Positions 11,371 through 22,643 of a DNA stretch of 64,000 nt are shown here, one piece after another. The stretch is from Lottia gigantea (Eukaryota; Mollusca; Gastropoda; Lottiidae). The notes under the pieces were generated by a model, which was given only the letters and a program-made list of their open reading frames with translations, was not told where the DNA came from and did no database searches. Location of the stretch: the NCBI RefSeq assembly GCF_000327385.1, contig NW_008709687.1:180712-244711 (forward strand), in the 5' to 3' direction. Position 1 is the first letter of the stretch; every line of letters starts with the position of its first letter. A program made the translations under genes and the position numbers.

Positions 11371-14300
11371 ATGGCCGAACAGAGTGATGGTGGGGGACCT
11401 CCCCTACCACCCAAGAGGCCCACCATTATCAGAGCTCAACCGGCAGTTCAGAGTACAAGTGAGTATGGTAAAGATAAAGATATATAGGACTTTAGATTCG
11501 GGTGGATAGACACCTGTTTGTTTTAATTGTTTTAATTTAAAAGTGTAAACTTGCTGAGTGTGATGTGGAGAATTTAATGCACAGAAGAATTGAGCATGGC
11601 CAAAAAAGGTCTGCTTAACTAATTAAGATAGTGCTAGCCATTTTTGGATGTACAGAGTTATGGAATGAAGGAATTATCCTTTGTAAAACTTGTTTATTTT
11701 ATTTGTCTAAACAGACATGGCACATTTAAATTAACTTGGTGAAAGTTTTGTTCTTCTTTGTCATGGATGACCTAATTTTGCTAAATTCTGAGATTTGTCT
11801 CGTATTGTAGATGGAGTAGAAAAACCAGTACCATCTCGACCAGTGCCACCAATACCAGGCTCTAAACCTCCAGTGCCACAACATTCTTCAAGACCTTCTG
11901 TACCGCCACACAGTCCTGGTCACAAACATCATGTTCACAAAATTAATGATGGAGGTTGGCCTTGATTTGTTTTATTAGAAAACTAGAAAAAAAATTTTCT
12001 GTTCATCTAAGGCTTTTTTCATATACAATTATGTTGAACAATTTTCAAATGTTTATTTTTTGTAGCTTTTTACTCTTATTGGTTAATGACGCTTGTATAG
12101 ACGTGAGTCTAGTTACCCGAAGAAAACAATCACCAACGAGAACAAATCAGGGACAAATATCAAACTTGATTCAAATTTAAAATCCTGTCAGGGACGTGAT
12201 AATCTTGTTGTGGAAGCACAGGTTCAGGAGAGATTTTGTTCATGATTCGAGTCAGCAACTCTGTTCTTGTTGTCACAGTATAACCATTCTATTGAAACAA
12301 GTTCTTATAAAAACTTATTTGATAAATTTTCTATTTCTATAGGTGTTCCTCATCTACCAGAAGATAATCTCCTGCCTCCAAAACCTGAGCAAAAATCTCC
12401 TGCTGTCACATCGAAGTCATCTGTTAAAAAGCAAGTCTGGTTTTTAGAATTTAATACTATTCTTTTGTTCTATACAGTAACATTGTCCTGTCTTCTTTTA
12501 ATACTCACATCTATTAAAGGCATATTAACTGCACATTGAAACCTTTTCTTTCTGATTTCTTACTGATCTTCAGGCTGTTGTTATCTCTGAAACTTTTAGA
12601 CCACTTCAAGCATGACTTGTTTGTAATGAAACCATGATAAAGTTGAGTTGATATCTATCATATTATCTTTATTTTCAAATGCTTGTTAGTAAAGACATCA
12701 AAAGTCTGTAAATGGACTTTAAGGCAAAAAAAATGAAGCAGTAGAATGTTAAATTGACTACAGCAATTGTAATTGCCAATGTCTGTTAGATTTTATTGAT
12801 ATTTTCAGAAATGTGAACCTTTTGAATATTTGTCTAAAAAATGTGACAATGAATATCTCAAGGCTAAAATTATTAAAATATTGTGTTTTTCTTACAGGAG
12901 ACCAGAGATAACTATAGTTGGAGCCAGACCAATGAGTGAAGTTGGTTTTAGATCTGAAAGTTCCCCAACACCTCCCCTTCCTGCCCGCCCCCAGTCTCTA
13001 GCAGGAAATAATGGTAAGTTCTTCCTTCAAGCCCTATTCTGTCTCTAGTAGGTGAGGGAAATATGTCTTCATATGTCTTCTTAGGAAACATCATTTAGTA
13101 CATTTAAGCAAAATATTCTTTAAAATGGTTATCTCTTTTTTGTTTTCACCTTTTTAAGTTTACCTCCATATTGCTGTTCTTTATCAAACTGTTTTGAGAT
13201 TGCTAATCAATATTTTGTCTTGATATTGGGTTTTTTTTGCATTTGCAGGAGTACCACCCTTAATACCAAAGAGAGAAGCCTCTTTAGAACCAGAACCCAA
13301 AACTCCACCCAGCAGATCTAATCCTCCAGTTCCAAACAAACCTCTTCCTCCAGCTCCATCTTCTCGCCCTAAATTTCCACTCAGACCATCTCAACCTGCT
13401 AAACCAAAACCCCAACCAAAGCAACCAGAAGAGGGGCTGCTGATTGATTTTTCAGATGAGGTTCAAATTTCATCCCATCCACCTCTAATACCAACTCCAG
13501 GGTCGCAGTCAACTTCAATTCTGGACTCTGATTCTTCAGATTCATCAACAGCTCCTTCTGCTGTGTCAAGGCCACCTCCGGCTATACCATTATCCAAACC
13601 AGCAGGATCATCAGGAACTCATTTCCAAGAAGCATCGTCAACAGAACCTTCAGTTCAGTCCCCAAGATCACCTCCTGCTGTACCCTCCTCCAAACCAGCT
13701 AGTCTACCAGTGCCTTCACATCCACCTCCAGGTGTTCCCAAATCTCCCCGTCCAATACCAGCCTCACGATCAATTTCCCCTGCTGTACACCAACAACCAG
13801 CCATACCAGACAAACCCCAGATTCCTGCAGTAAAACCAAGAACAACTCCAGAATCAGAAAAACCAGCAGAAAATTTTGCTGCATCAGAGGATATTAATGA
13901 ACGTCTACCAGAAAAACCCAAGAGACCGACCATCATAAGACCTAAAAGGACTCAAGAAGAACCTAATAATCCAGAAGGGTCAAGGCAGCCTCCTCCTAGA
14001 CCAAAACCAATGACTCCAAAGGCAGCAAAGCGATCAACCATCGCTGATATCCCAGTGTCTAAAATCATAGATGAAGTTCCTGAATATGCTGCAGTCATTC
14101 GGCCGAAAACCAAATCGTCGTCTGCCTCAGAAGATCCAAGGGAGCAAACTAAAATTGATGAAGATGAAGAGCCCCCTCCAGTGCCTCCAAAGTTGTTCCA
14201 TCCAGCCACTGGTCCTAAACCAACAGTATTACCAAAACCTCGACAGTCACTGATCAGTCCACAAAATGACATTCCTGGATCAGAATCATCTTCAGTAACG

Positions 14301-17300
14301 GCTACAGAGGTCAAATCAGATCCACCAAAGACAAGACCTACTATAATTCGACCACCTCCAAAACCTTTAAGACTCCATGAAATTGAAGCTATATCTGGAG
14401 AAAATGCAAAAGACGAACTTGTGGAGAAAAAGCCAGATCGACCACGAAGACCAATTAGTAGAGTTCAAGTTCTACCTACTGCACCACAGTCTTCATCTAA
14501 TTCATCACCTGCTGCAGACAATCCATTTGAAGATGTGAAAGAAGATGGGGATGAGGAAAATAATTCTGAACCTGAAAAAAATGCATCCAGTCGTCCTCCC
14601 AGACCAGTTAGCAGAGTTCAAGTCTTACCCACTCCACCAAAATCATCACCTGCTTTTGATGCCACCCCATTTCCAAATGAAGATGACAAAGTAGATGGGA
14701 ATGAGGAAAGTAACCCTGAATCTGAAAAAAGGAACATCAGTCGTCCTCCAAGACCAGTTAGCAGAGTTCAAGTCCTACCTGTGCCTCGTAAACCACCTAA
14801 TAAATCACCTCCAAACAATGGTACCAACACATTTCAGGACGACAATGACAGCAATTCAGAATCTCAAAAAAGAGTACCAGTCCTTCCAACACCCCTTGAA
14901 CTAAAACCTAATCCAGAAGTTGAAGATAACAGTGAAAGTGATACTGATTTTCACAACAGAGTCCAAGTTCTTCCTTCAACTCCAAAACAGGATTCTCATC
15001 GGAATGGAGTGTCCTTCAATTCATTTGAAGATGATGATGACAATACTGAAGACTCTTCCAAAATGATTGTGGCTCCCAGCAAGCCTCCACCTCCCAAGAT
15101 TCAACCCAAAACAGTTGGTATGTCACCAGAAGAGAACAGAGGATCTGAAACTCCCAGTGAAACTAATGATGTAAAGAAAGGAGGGAGAGGACCCTTTAGA
15201 CCCAAACCTCCTTCCCCGAAATTCAGATCAACTGTAGAGCAAGGTAATTTTAGGTTCCTGTGGTTCAAATCAGATGGAGGTGCAATTTGTCAATAATAGG
15301 AGATGACTATTTTCCATTTTAATTATGAATTAATTGGAAGATAAATCATATCTATACGGATATAACTAGGAAAATGCATCAGATATAACTATATTTTAAG
15401 ATATAATGATAGCTCTGAGGGTTTTTGTAAATGAATTAAATAGTGATTGCTTGTTTTGTCTGTTTGCAGATTCAGTAGAGAAGAAACCAGGTCGACCTGG
15501 AGGTCCACCACCTAGACCTGTATCAGCTTCTCCTGTTTTCTCTCCTGCAGCTAAAGACAGGTCAGACTCCTCATTACACTCCAATCAGTCAAAGTAAATG
15601 ATATTGATAAGTGATATTGTTGGGTTTCTAAAACCCTGTAGTTATACGTTACTTATTTTTTTGTCTTTCTCTTTGGTATGTTATGAATTGCATATAACTG
15701 ATTGAACTGTCTTCTTTTTCCAGACCGTCAAGGCCCCAGCCTCCCAGACCTGGTCCACCATCTGCCAAGAAACCTGAAAAACCTGCTGGTGAGTAAAATT
15801 TATCGACTGTATTTTGTTGATAGTGTCAGAATAATCACTCAGTTAATTTTAGTTAAGTGTGACTTAGACCAGAATATTTCAGACATGGATTAAACAATAT
15901 TCAATTTTCTATTTCCAGCCCCACCCAGCTTGCCACCTCGCCCTACCCCCAGTCACGAGTTGTATCACTATATATTAACATATCCCCATGGTGTAGCTCA
16001 GTATGATTTTGAAGCTAGTCATGATGATGAGATCTCATTTAAGGTAAGTTATATTTATATTGTATTTAGATTTGTTGAAAAAGAACATGGTTTCTTTAAG
16101 ATGCAATTTTTTAGCTTTATTTTTAGGGGCCTTTATTTTGCATCAATCTGATTTTCTGTAGTTTATTTAATTATTAGAAAATGTCTACATTTATATTTTG
16201 ATTGATTTATTTCTTTCTTTTTCCCAGGAAGGGGAGGTAATCATATTAACGGGGAGAATGGAGAATGAATGGTTGAAAGGTAAAATAGGTCACAAAGAAG
16301 GAATATTTCCCGCCAACTTTATAGAAATTATTCATCCGCTACATTCAGAGGTATGTATTCTTTTCAAAGGGACACGTTTGCCATCTTATGACCAATCATG
16401 CCTTGAATTTTAAATTTAACGAAACGCTAAAACTTTTATGTATAATATAGCGAATGTGTAAAATATTTCATAATTTTCAGTATCCATCACCACAAGATTC
16501 TCCTGATTCTAAACCAATGAACAGAAAGAAACTGGATTGGGGTGAAGAAACAGACAATGGAAGACCAGATTCCAGTCCGAGTCCAAGTCGTGGATCACGA
16601 GGCTCTAGTAGTAGTCATGATTTAACCAGTCCTAACTGGGGTGACGATTCTGACATTAAACCTGATACAGGAAGTGGTCCAAGATGTCGTGCTCGGTTTG
16701 ATTTCGAAGGTGAAGGTCAGGGTGATCTAGTGTTTGAAGAAGGTGACGTTATTAAGTTATTAAAACATGTGGGAACTGACTGGTTACAGGGTGAACTGGA
16801 TAATAAAACTGGTATATTCCCACTGAGTTTTGTGGAAATCATCGAAGATGTACCAGTCGAATCTCAACAAGATCCAGATGAACAGAATTTAGCTACTACT
16901 GTATTTGATTTTGAAGGTTTAGAAGGCGAACTCTGTTTTCAGGTAACGATTGATATAGTGAAATTATTTATTGTGGACACCAAACAAAAAAAGCATTGGA
17001 ACATTAAATGGTTTTATTGACAACAGAACATGTAACTGATAGTATCTGTTAAATTTTATCATTTTATTCAGTCGTGATGTTTCTTTTGCCTTTAAGCTCT
17101 GTTTGTTGGACATGACCTGGCAGCTCAAGTGTCCGACAGTTTCTGTAAAATGTTGACAAATGAGCACAAAACTTGTGTATTCAGTTTTTGTGTTGGTACA
17201 TTTTGTAGGCAGGGCAGAAGGTAACTGTACTCAGTGAAGTGAACTCAGAATGGTTATTTGGTGAAGTAGATGGCCGACAAGGGAAATTCCCCCATACCTT

Positions 17301-18833
17301 TATTGATGTCATACCAGATAACCTGCCTCAGTATAGTTCTCAGTCATCCACAGTGCTACAGGAAGAAACAGCTTCCTCTGAGGAAGATAAGGTAACTTTT
17401 ACTTTACAATGTCAAGCTTTTATCAGTCTAATGCCTTGACATCATTACACACTTTCTTGTTTGAATGGTAACAAGCTTTTACTGTTTCATCTTTACAATG
17501 TCAAGCTTTTATCAGTCTAATGCCTTGACATCATTTGGCACTTTTCTTGTTTGAATAGTAACAAGCTTAAAGTGTTTTAAAGGCATTATTGGATGCTGTA
17601 ACACAGTCAGTAAGAGTCTTGGAATCCTTACATGACGTCATTTGCTTGCTTTGGTTGAACAAATGGTGGTCATGGGTTCTCATTATGGTAAGCATGTGAA
17701 AGTGTGATGAACTTCACCAAGATATCTGTCCTCATTATTCCAGAGCGAAACAATGAGTTAATAAATGTCAGAAATTGCATATATATATATAAGCTTATCT
17801 TGTGCCTATTTAGTTTACTTCATATTTTCAGTCACCGACAGTATTATATAGATGTACAGCACTGTATGATTATGACAGTGCCCAAATAGAAGATCTATGT
17901 TTTAATGCTGGAGATACTATAGAAGTTTTACAAGATCAAGGAGAATGGTTGAAGGGAAGGCTACACACTCGATTTGGAATCTTCCCTAAATCTTTTGTTG
18001 AAATAGATGCTGCTGGTAAGAGAATTTTTAAGCCAATTTTTAAGAGAGTCCACAAAATGCGAATTAACAGTTAGTTTGTCAACTTTGTCTATCAGGGAGT
18101 TGACATAGCTTATTATGTTTATTTGGCATTTAGGTTTGTCAACTGGGCATGTCATTTAGAGAGTACGTATGTTTGTCAGGTTGGCATCCCTTTCAGAGAG
18201 TTCACATAGCTAATAATGTTTGGTATATTCTATATTTTTGTAGATAATGAAGAGAAGACAGAAGAACAGCTAGCAAAAGCTTTATTTGATTTCAACGGTG
18301 AAAATGATAAAGAATTAACTTTTAAGGTGACTGGGATAATATTAAAATGCTTCTTTGGAATTTGGAGGGATGTAGCATAGTTGGTTAGAGTATTGACATC
18401 AGTTTCTTGGTTACATTCATCATTATTCCAGATTTTGCAGGAAAAAGCAAAGCATATATGTGACCCCGCATATCAAACCAGGTATTTGGTGTATGTAGAG
18501 CTATTAGTATATTTGGATTCCTGACATCATCAGCTACATTTTGATACCAATTCCATCTCAATAGCTTTCTCCGTTCAGAAGATATAGTCAATTTAATATC
18601 CAGGTTTGAGTCCCCTTTAATGCTTCACTGTCAGCTTATTACTGGGTAGTGCAACTTAATACCTAATACGATGTGCCATCACCACCTAATGTTAATGTTA
18701 ATTTGTGTTTTATTTGTAGAAAGATGATATAATAAAGCTAGGAGAACTGGTTGATGGAGCATCTGACTGGCAATGGGGAAATTTACATGGAAATCATGGC
18801 ATCTTTCCTGTCAATTTTATTACTCTGTTATAG
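11371..18833 (+). CDS. SH3D19: SH3D19-like proline-rich adaptor with five SH3 domains
   Basis: Fourteen coding exons: 11371-11458, 11811-11954, 12343-12430, 12898-13013, 13249-15243, 15470-15593, 15724-15788, 15919-16043, 16228-16350, 16481-16942, 17209-17391, 17832-18015, 18244-18326, 18720-18833. They give 1297 residues with phase matching at every junction. Residues 1-890 are disordered, rich in proline and acidic stretches, with PxxP and RPTIIR motifs and a five-fold internal repeat. Five SH3 domains follow, at about 893-953, 1023-1078, 1092-1146, 1175-1230 and 1240-1297; each has ALYDF-like and GIFP(x)NF motifs. A proline-rich N half and five C-terminal SH3 domains is the layout of SH3D19 (EBP/Eve-1), a cytoplasmic adaptor tied to endocytosis, ADAM sheddases and Ras signalling in vertebrates. 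The protein is longer than the human one (about 790). An in-frame ATG also exists at 11272; 11371 was preferred because MAEQSDGG begins the disordered region. Another multi-SH3 adaptor is possible. Confidence 0.82.
12431..12897 (+). other. GC-AG intron in the SH3D19-like gene
   Basis: Exon 3 ends ...GTTAAAAA followed by GCAAGT, and the next exon begins after CTTACAG. Using the GC donor leaves two bases (AA) that join G to make lysine and keep the frame into RPEITIVGARP. The only nearby GT (GCAA|GTCTGG) would shift into another frame. Otherwise the donor fits the U1 consensus well, as GC donors usually do. Confidence 0.85.
14430..15060 (+). repeat. Five-fold protein repeat inside exon 5 of the SH3 gene
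   Basis: Residues about 540-745 hold five units of 30-46 residues. Most start with RPPRP(V/I)SRVQVLP and end in a Glu/Asp/Ser stretch. Unit 1 has a true NPF (residues 570-572, NPFEDV); later units show TPFPNED, NTFQDD and NSFEDD at the equivalent place. The fourth unit starts with only VPVLP. The coding DNA repeats too, so this is recent internal duplication within one exon. Confidence 0.85.
17403..17572. repeat. Two tandem solo arms of family C in an intron
   Basis: Two copies of about 85 bp, each with CAATGTCAAGCTTTTATCAG, GCCTTGACATCATT and CTTGTTTGAATGGTAACAAG, follow the donor of exon 11 directly. The same string of motifs makes the left arm of the family C element at 57484 (ACAATGGCAAGCTATTACC ... 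CCTTGACATCATTAAGCAC). Confidence 0.6.
18025..18242. repeat. Degenerate dispersed minisatellite family H, SH3-gene copy
   Basis: Three or so units of 60-75 bp with GGTTTGTCAACT, GGCATCCCTTTCAGAGAGT and ACATAGCTAATAATGTTT fill the intron between exons 12 and 13. A second array of the same family fills part of a UBE3A intron at 26005-26225. Confidence 0.7.
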
Positions 18834-19320
18834 TGGTGGAGGTCAATTCATGATGCCTACATGTGTTTCAGATACAAAATCTTCATCAGGACAGCTAATT
18901 TTGAAAATTTTGAAATCATCATTTCGAGTAAATTTTAGCTTTTTGAATAGAGATCATCATATTTCAGATACACACTTCTCATCAGGACAGCTAGTAAAGC
19001 TTAATGTTTGCTAATTTACATCTCAAGCTCCAGACATGTTTCAGTTATGTAATCCTCATCAGGACAGTTGGGTTTAGAAATGAGGATTATTTTTATAGTA
19101 TAGGACTTACTCTGACATCAATGTCAGATACATCACGATGATGGGTGATATTCAAAACTTAACGATTAGAACTCATCTCTTCCTACTGGCAAGAGTTTCA
19201 GATACAGAATCCTCAACAGGACAGTTACAATATGAAATAGGGGTTAACAATTAACATAGAAATACTGTCTCTTCAAAACTCCAGAACATTTTCTTACGGC
19301 TGGCTAGAAACTTATTTGAA
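18834..19320 (+). repeat. 3' flank of the SH3 gene with degenerate repeats
   Basis: After the stop, the motif TCAGATACA...TCATCAGGACAG occurs four times at about 18868, 18963, 19038 and 19199, with decayed spacers. It is probably part of the 3' untranslated region. A single related motif (AATCATCATCAGGACATC) lies near 43770. Confidence 0.55.
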
Positions 19321-19324
19321 AAGG

Positions 19325-19627
19325 AATCAGGCCATGTATTCTCGAAATGATCTTAGTGCTAGGATGTCCTAGTCTTTATCTTCTAACATTGATTCTAGGA
19401 TATCCTAGGTTCTTATCTTCTAACATTGATTCTAGGATATCGTAGGTTTTTATCTTCTAACATTGATTCTAGGATATCCTAGGTTTTTATCTTCTATCAT
19501 TGATTCTAGGATATCCTAGGTTCTTATCTTCTAACATTGATTCTAGGATATCCTAGGTTTTTATCTTCTATCATTGATTCTAGGACATCCTAGCGCTAAG
19601 ATCTTTTCGAGAAAACGTGGCCTGATT
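19325..19627. mobile_element. Fold-back element, family D, with internal 37-bp tandem repeats
   Basis: Outer arms face each other: left ATCAGGCCATGTATTCTCGA then ATCTTAGTGCTAGGATGTCC; right GGACATCCTAGCGCTAAGAT then TTTTCGAGAAAACGTGGCC. Between them are about six units of about 37 bp, each with the palindrome CTAGGATATCCTAG and TTATCTTCTA(A/T)CATTGATT. A smaller copy lies at 24811-24930, and a related one at 55307-55450. Confidence 0.75.
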
Positions 19628-20019
19628 GATCTGATCCGATTTTTTTTATATACTTAATTTTTGCTAGCACTTTCTTTAATATTTACAACAAATCATTGTT
19701 TATAATGTTCGCAATGAATTTAATATTTTGTGCCTTACAACTTTTTTCTACGTGATACTTGATAATAATGGGTGAAAGAATAATATCATTCAAGGGGACG
19801 AGGGGGGCTGAAAAATATGAAGGGAGAGGCAAGAGGATAATATGTCTCAAGGTCTATGGGCTGCTTTTAATTAGGAGTATTTTTTTGTTAATTTATTATA
19901 TAAGCTTGAGGTTATTAATGATTTTTGAACACTATATTTGTCACTTTTTAAAATAATAGAAATATTTCTAGATCAGTCTGTAACTGATATATTGGGGTGT
20001 AGAGACTGATTAATAAGTA

Positions 20020-20275
20020 CTATTTTAACAGTGGAATTATGGTTTAGTAGGGCCTACTCAATAAGTACTATTTTAACAGTGGAATTATGGTTTAGTAGGG
20101 CCTACTCAATAAGTACTGTTTTAACAGTGGAATTATGGTTTAGTAGGGCCTACTCAATAAGTACTATTTTAACAGTAGAATTATGGTTTAGTAGGGCTTA
20201 CTCAATAAGTACTATTTTAACAGTGAAATTATGGTTTAGTAGGGCCTACTCAATAAGTACTATTTTAACAGTTGA
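20020..20275. repeat. 48-bp minisatellite, about 5 copies
   Basis: Near-identical units contain AGTACTATTTTAACAGTGG and TTATGGTTTAGTAGGGCC. Because 48 is a multiple of three, a 102-codon frame stays open with a 16-residue repeat. The peptide has no other support as a gene. Confidence 0.9.
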
Positions 20276-20654
20276 AAATTGGTTATTGTACTTAATATTG
20301 TATTTATCATGTATACAGCAAAACAAATCAATTAAATAGCATTAAGTTTTTTGAATATATGATCAAATTCATACACATAGTTTTCTTCCATTGTAATCTT
20401 GTAATCCAAAAAAATAAGACTTATAAAATGTGTTCAAAATCAAAAGATGGGAGCTGGCTTTAAATTTCAGCTGCAGGCATTTCTCTCCACCTCTCTGACC
20501 AGACCATGCTTACTTCTCTTTGGAGGTGTCCACTACTATACAACTTTTACTCCCAATTTTGCCATTCTTTGGACAAGATTTTTAATTGACAGAATTGTTT
20601 AGCTTGTTCAGAATTTTATTTTACTCCTGAAGCTTATTATTTAATTATTTACAG

Positions 20655-21125
20655 AAAGAATTTAATGGTTTAAATTTTACAAAATTTTATATTTATATAG
20701 TTTTTTATTTACTATTTACATGCTTATCAATGTCTCTGTATTGTTGAGCTAATATACTTCAATAATAAACCAATCCACTTTATTTATAGGTAGAATAATT
20801 AGTTATAAACACAAAATAAGATTAGTCTATATAGTTTCTATTACTATTTATTCTACCTCCGCCGTCATGGAGCCTGATTGATGATTATTTCCCAAAAAAA
20901 TCTTGAATGGTTTAAATTTGATAAAATTTGAAATTTATAATGTTTTTGTTCGCTATGTACATGCTTATCAATTTAGTCCAGAAAAGATATTTATGCAAAT
21001 CTGGGTTCGATTCAAATTATGACCAGTCCACTTTATTTTAGGTAGTGTAAGTAGTAATGAACACAATATACAAATGCTTGTTTAGTTTCCATTACTATTT
21101 ATTCTACCTTAGAACAAAGTAGACT
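20655..21125. repeat. Diverged tandem duplication of about 250 bp
   Basis: Two blocks share AATGGTTTAAATTT, TACATGCTTATCAAT, CCA(A/G)TCCACTTTATTT, TAGGTAG and CTATTTATTCTACCT in the same order, offset by 244-255 bp. A possible poly(A) signal AATAAA for the SH3 gene lies at 20764-20769 inside the first block, if its 3' untranslated region is that long. Confidence 0.6.
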
Positions 21126-21978
21126 GGACCTAAATGTGCATTATTAGCTTTTCTGGACCATATCCCTATAATGCCTCGGTCACATATTCACAGATTTGAC
21201 GCCATATTAGCCAGGGATACGATCTGGCATCATTCGTTAAAACCTGTATTGGTCCATAGTAAGGTAGCAGCGTGATATATCGTCAAAACTCATAGTCGTA
21301 TCGGACTAGGGAAATGGTATTTCCAGGGTCATCCGTGAGATTTGATCTATGGTGGAACCGACAAGTTGATCCAGGCATAATATAATACATGTATTATAGC
21401 TCATAAAATTCTATCACAAATATTTACCATTATATCACAATCTATCACAAATATTTGCCATTGTACATGCCTTATCACAATTTTATTTTTATTCAATCTG
21501 ATTAAAATGCAGAACTGATTTGCTTTGTTTTTTCTGTGAGTCATTCCACTTGTCATCCATGATCTGACCAAATTCTTATTCATGTCATGTTCAAGATTGT
21601 ACAATTTTCAACCAATCAAATGAAAAGTAGAGTGTGATATTGCCATATCTTGTGTCTGTTTGAAAGTACTTCTACAAATATACAAATAAAACCTCGAAAT
21701 ATCTCCTCGAAATATCTCCTCGACCCCCCCCCCCCTCCATTTTTTCAAAAAAAACTCTTCAAGTGTTAAATATCTTTATTTAAGCACTTTAATTCAGAGC
21801 AATAAACTATGGCAATTATACAATAAAGATGCTTCTTATTGTAATTAATATATAAGATAAGTGAAACAACTGAATATCTGAAAATTAGTTAAGCTCTATC
21901 AGCTGGAAAAGCAAATATTTTGATGACCATATCCCTTTAAATAATCACAACTCCTGTGCCAATCAAAAAAAACTTTAC
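21126..21978. other. Intergenic between convergent genes
   Basis: No exon found. There is a C run near 21725-21737. It lies downstream of the stops of both the SH3 gene (+) and UBE3A (-), so it may hold their 3' ends. Confidence 0.5.
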
Positions 21979-22190
21979 TGGCCGATGTGTGGGCCAATGA
22001 AGACGGACAACGCCATGTAGGGTGCAATGAGGGAAATTTTGCCAAGACAGCGGCATTGTTCTTTTTTGATTACCAACTGTCGAGGGATCTTTAACATACA
22101 CAGCCTGTAATACACAGGGCCTCGGTTTATTGTCCCATCTGAATGATTAGACACTTTTTGCATGTCAGCCCCTCTTACCATCAGAAAGAA
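21979..22190 (-). mobile_element. SINE fragment (body, no tail)
   Basis: Matches the central part of the SINE: GCAATGAGGGAAATTTTGCC, GACAGCGGCATT, CAACTGTCGAGGGATCTTTA and CACAGGGCCTCGGTTTATTG. Both ends are lost. Confidence 0.75.
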
Positions 22191-22197
22191 GTACAAA

Positions 22198-22203
22198 TTT
22201 ATT
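22198..22203 (-). promoter_or_regulatory. Candidate poly(A) signal for UBE3A
   Basis: AATAAA on the minus strand about 440 nt beyond the UBE3A stop. It is the first clear hexamer I found; unsupported by other data. Confidence 0.35.
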
Positions 22204-22643
22204 TTTCAAAAACTGGATTTTAACATATGAGTGTCACACAAGAAGTAGCAATGACTTAATTTGGTGGGGGTGGGGTCAATAGCCAGAATGCAAAAACAGC
22301 AAAGGGGAGGGTAATAAATTAGGTAGCACTTAATTCAAATAACAAAAAAACAAGCCTTCATAACAAATATATACAAAGCGAGAGAATTCGCAGAAAACTC
22401 ATGGTTTTTAAACAGGACTGCTGATTGGCTGAATTATCTGTGTTTGACCAATGAAATTTTGGAGAGATTTTTTCAAATTTAAATTCATATTTTCATGCTA
22501 TTTTCAACATAATCAAAACAAAATGTAGGTCAAAAATGCAAAGTTCATATTCAAATTAACAAATTATTTCCAAACATCTGAATGGTCAATTCATACTCAA
22601 ATTGAGAAAACCAATAAATTAAGCTAGAATAAATTCCAGTGTA

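Noticed and set aside
12431-12436. Ordinary GT donor a few bases on (GCAA|GTCTGG)
   Set aside because: It would end exon 3 in phase 0 while exon 4 needs phase 2; the GC donor fits.
13655-14314. Antisense open frames of 93 and 120 codons
   Set aside because: Mirror of the proline-rich coding exon (Pro and Ser codons read as Gly and Ala); the sense exon is well supported.
20031-20339. 102-codon open frame with 16-residue repeats
   Set aside because: Produced by a 48-bp tandem repeat whose length is a multiple of three; no other coding sign.
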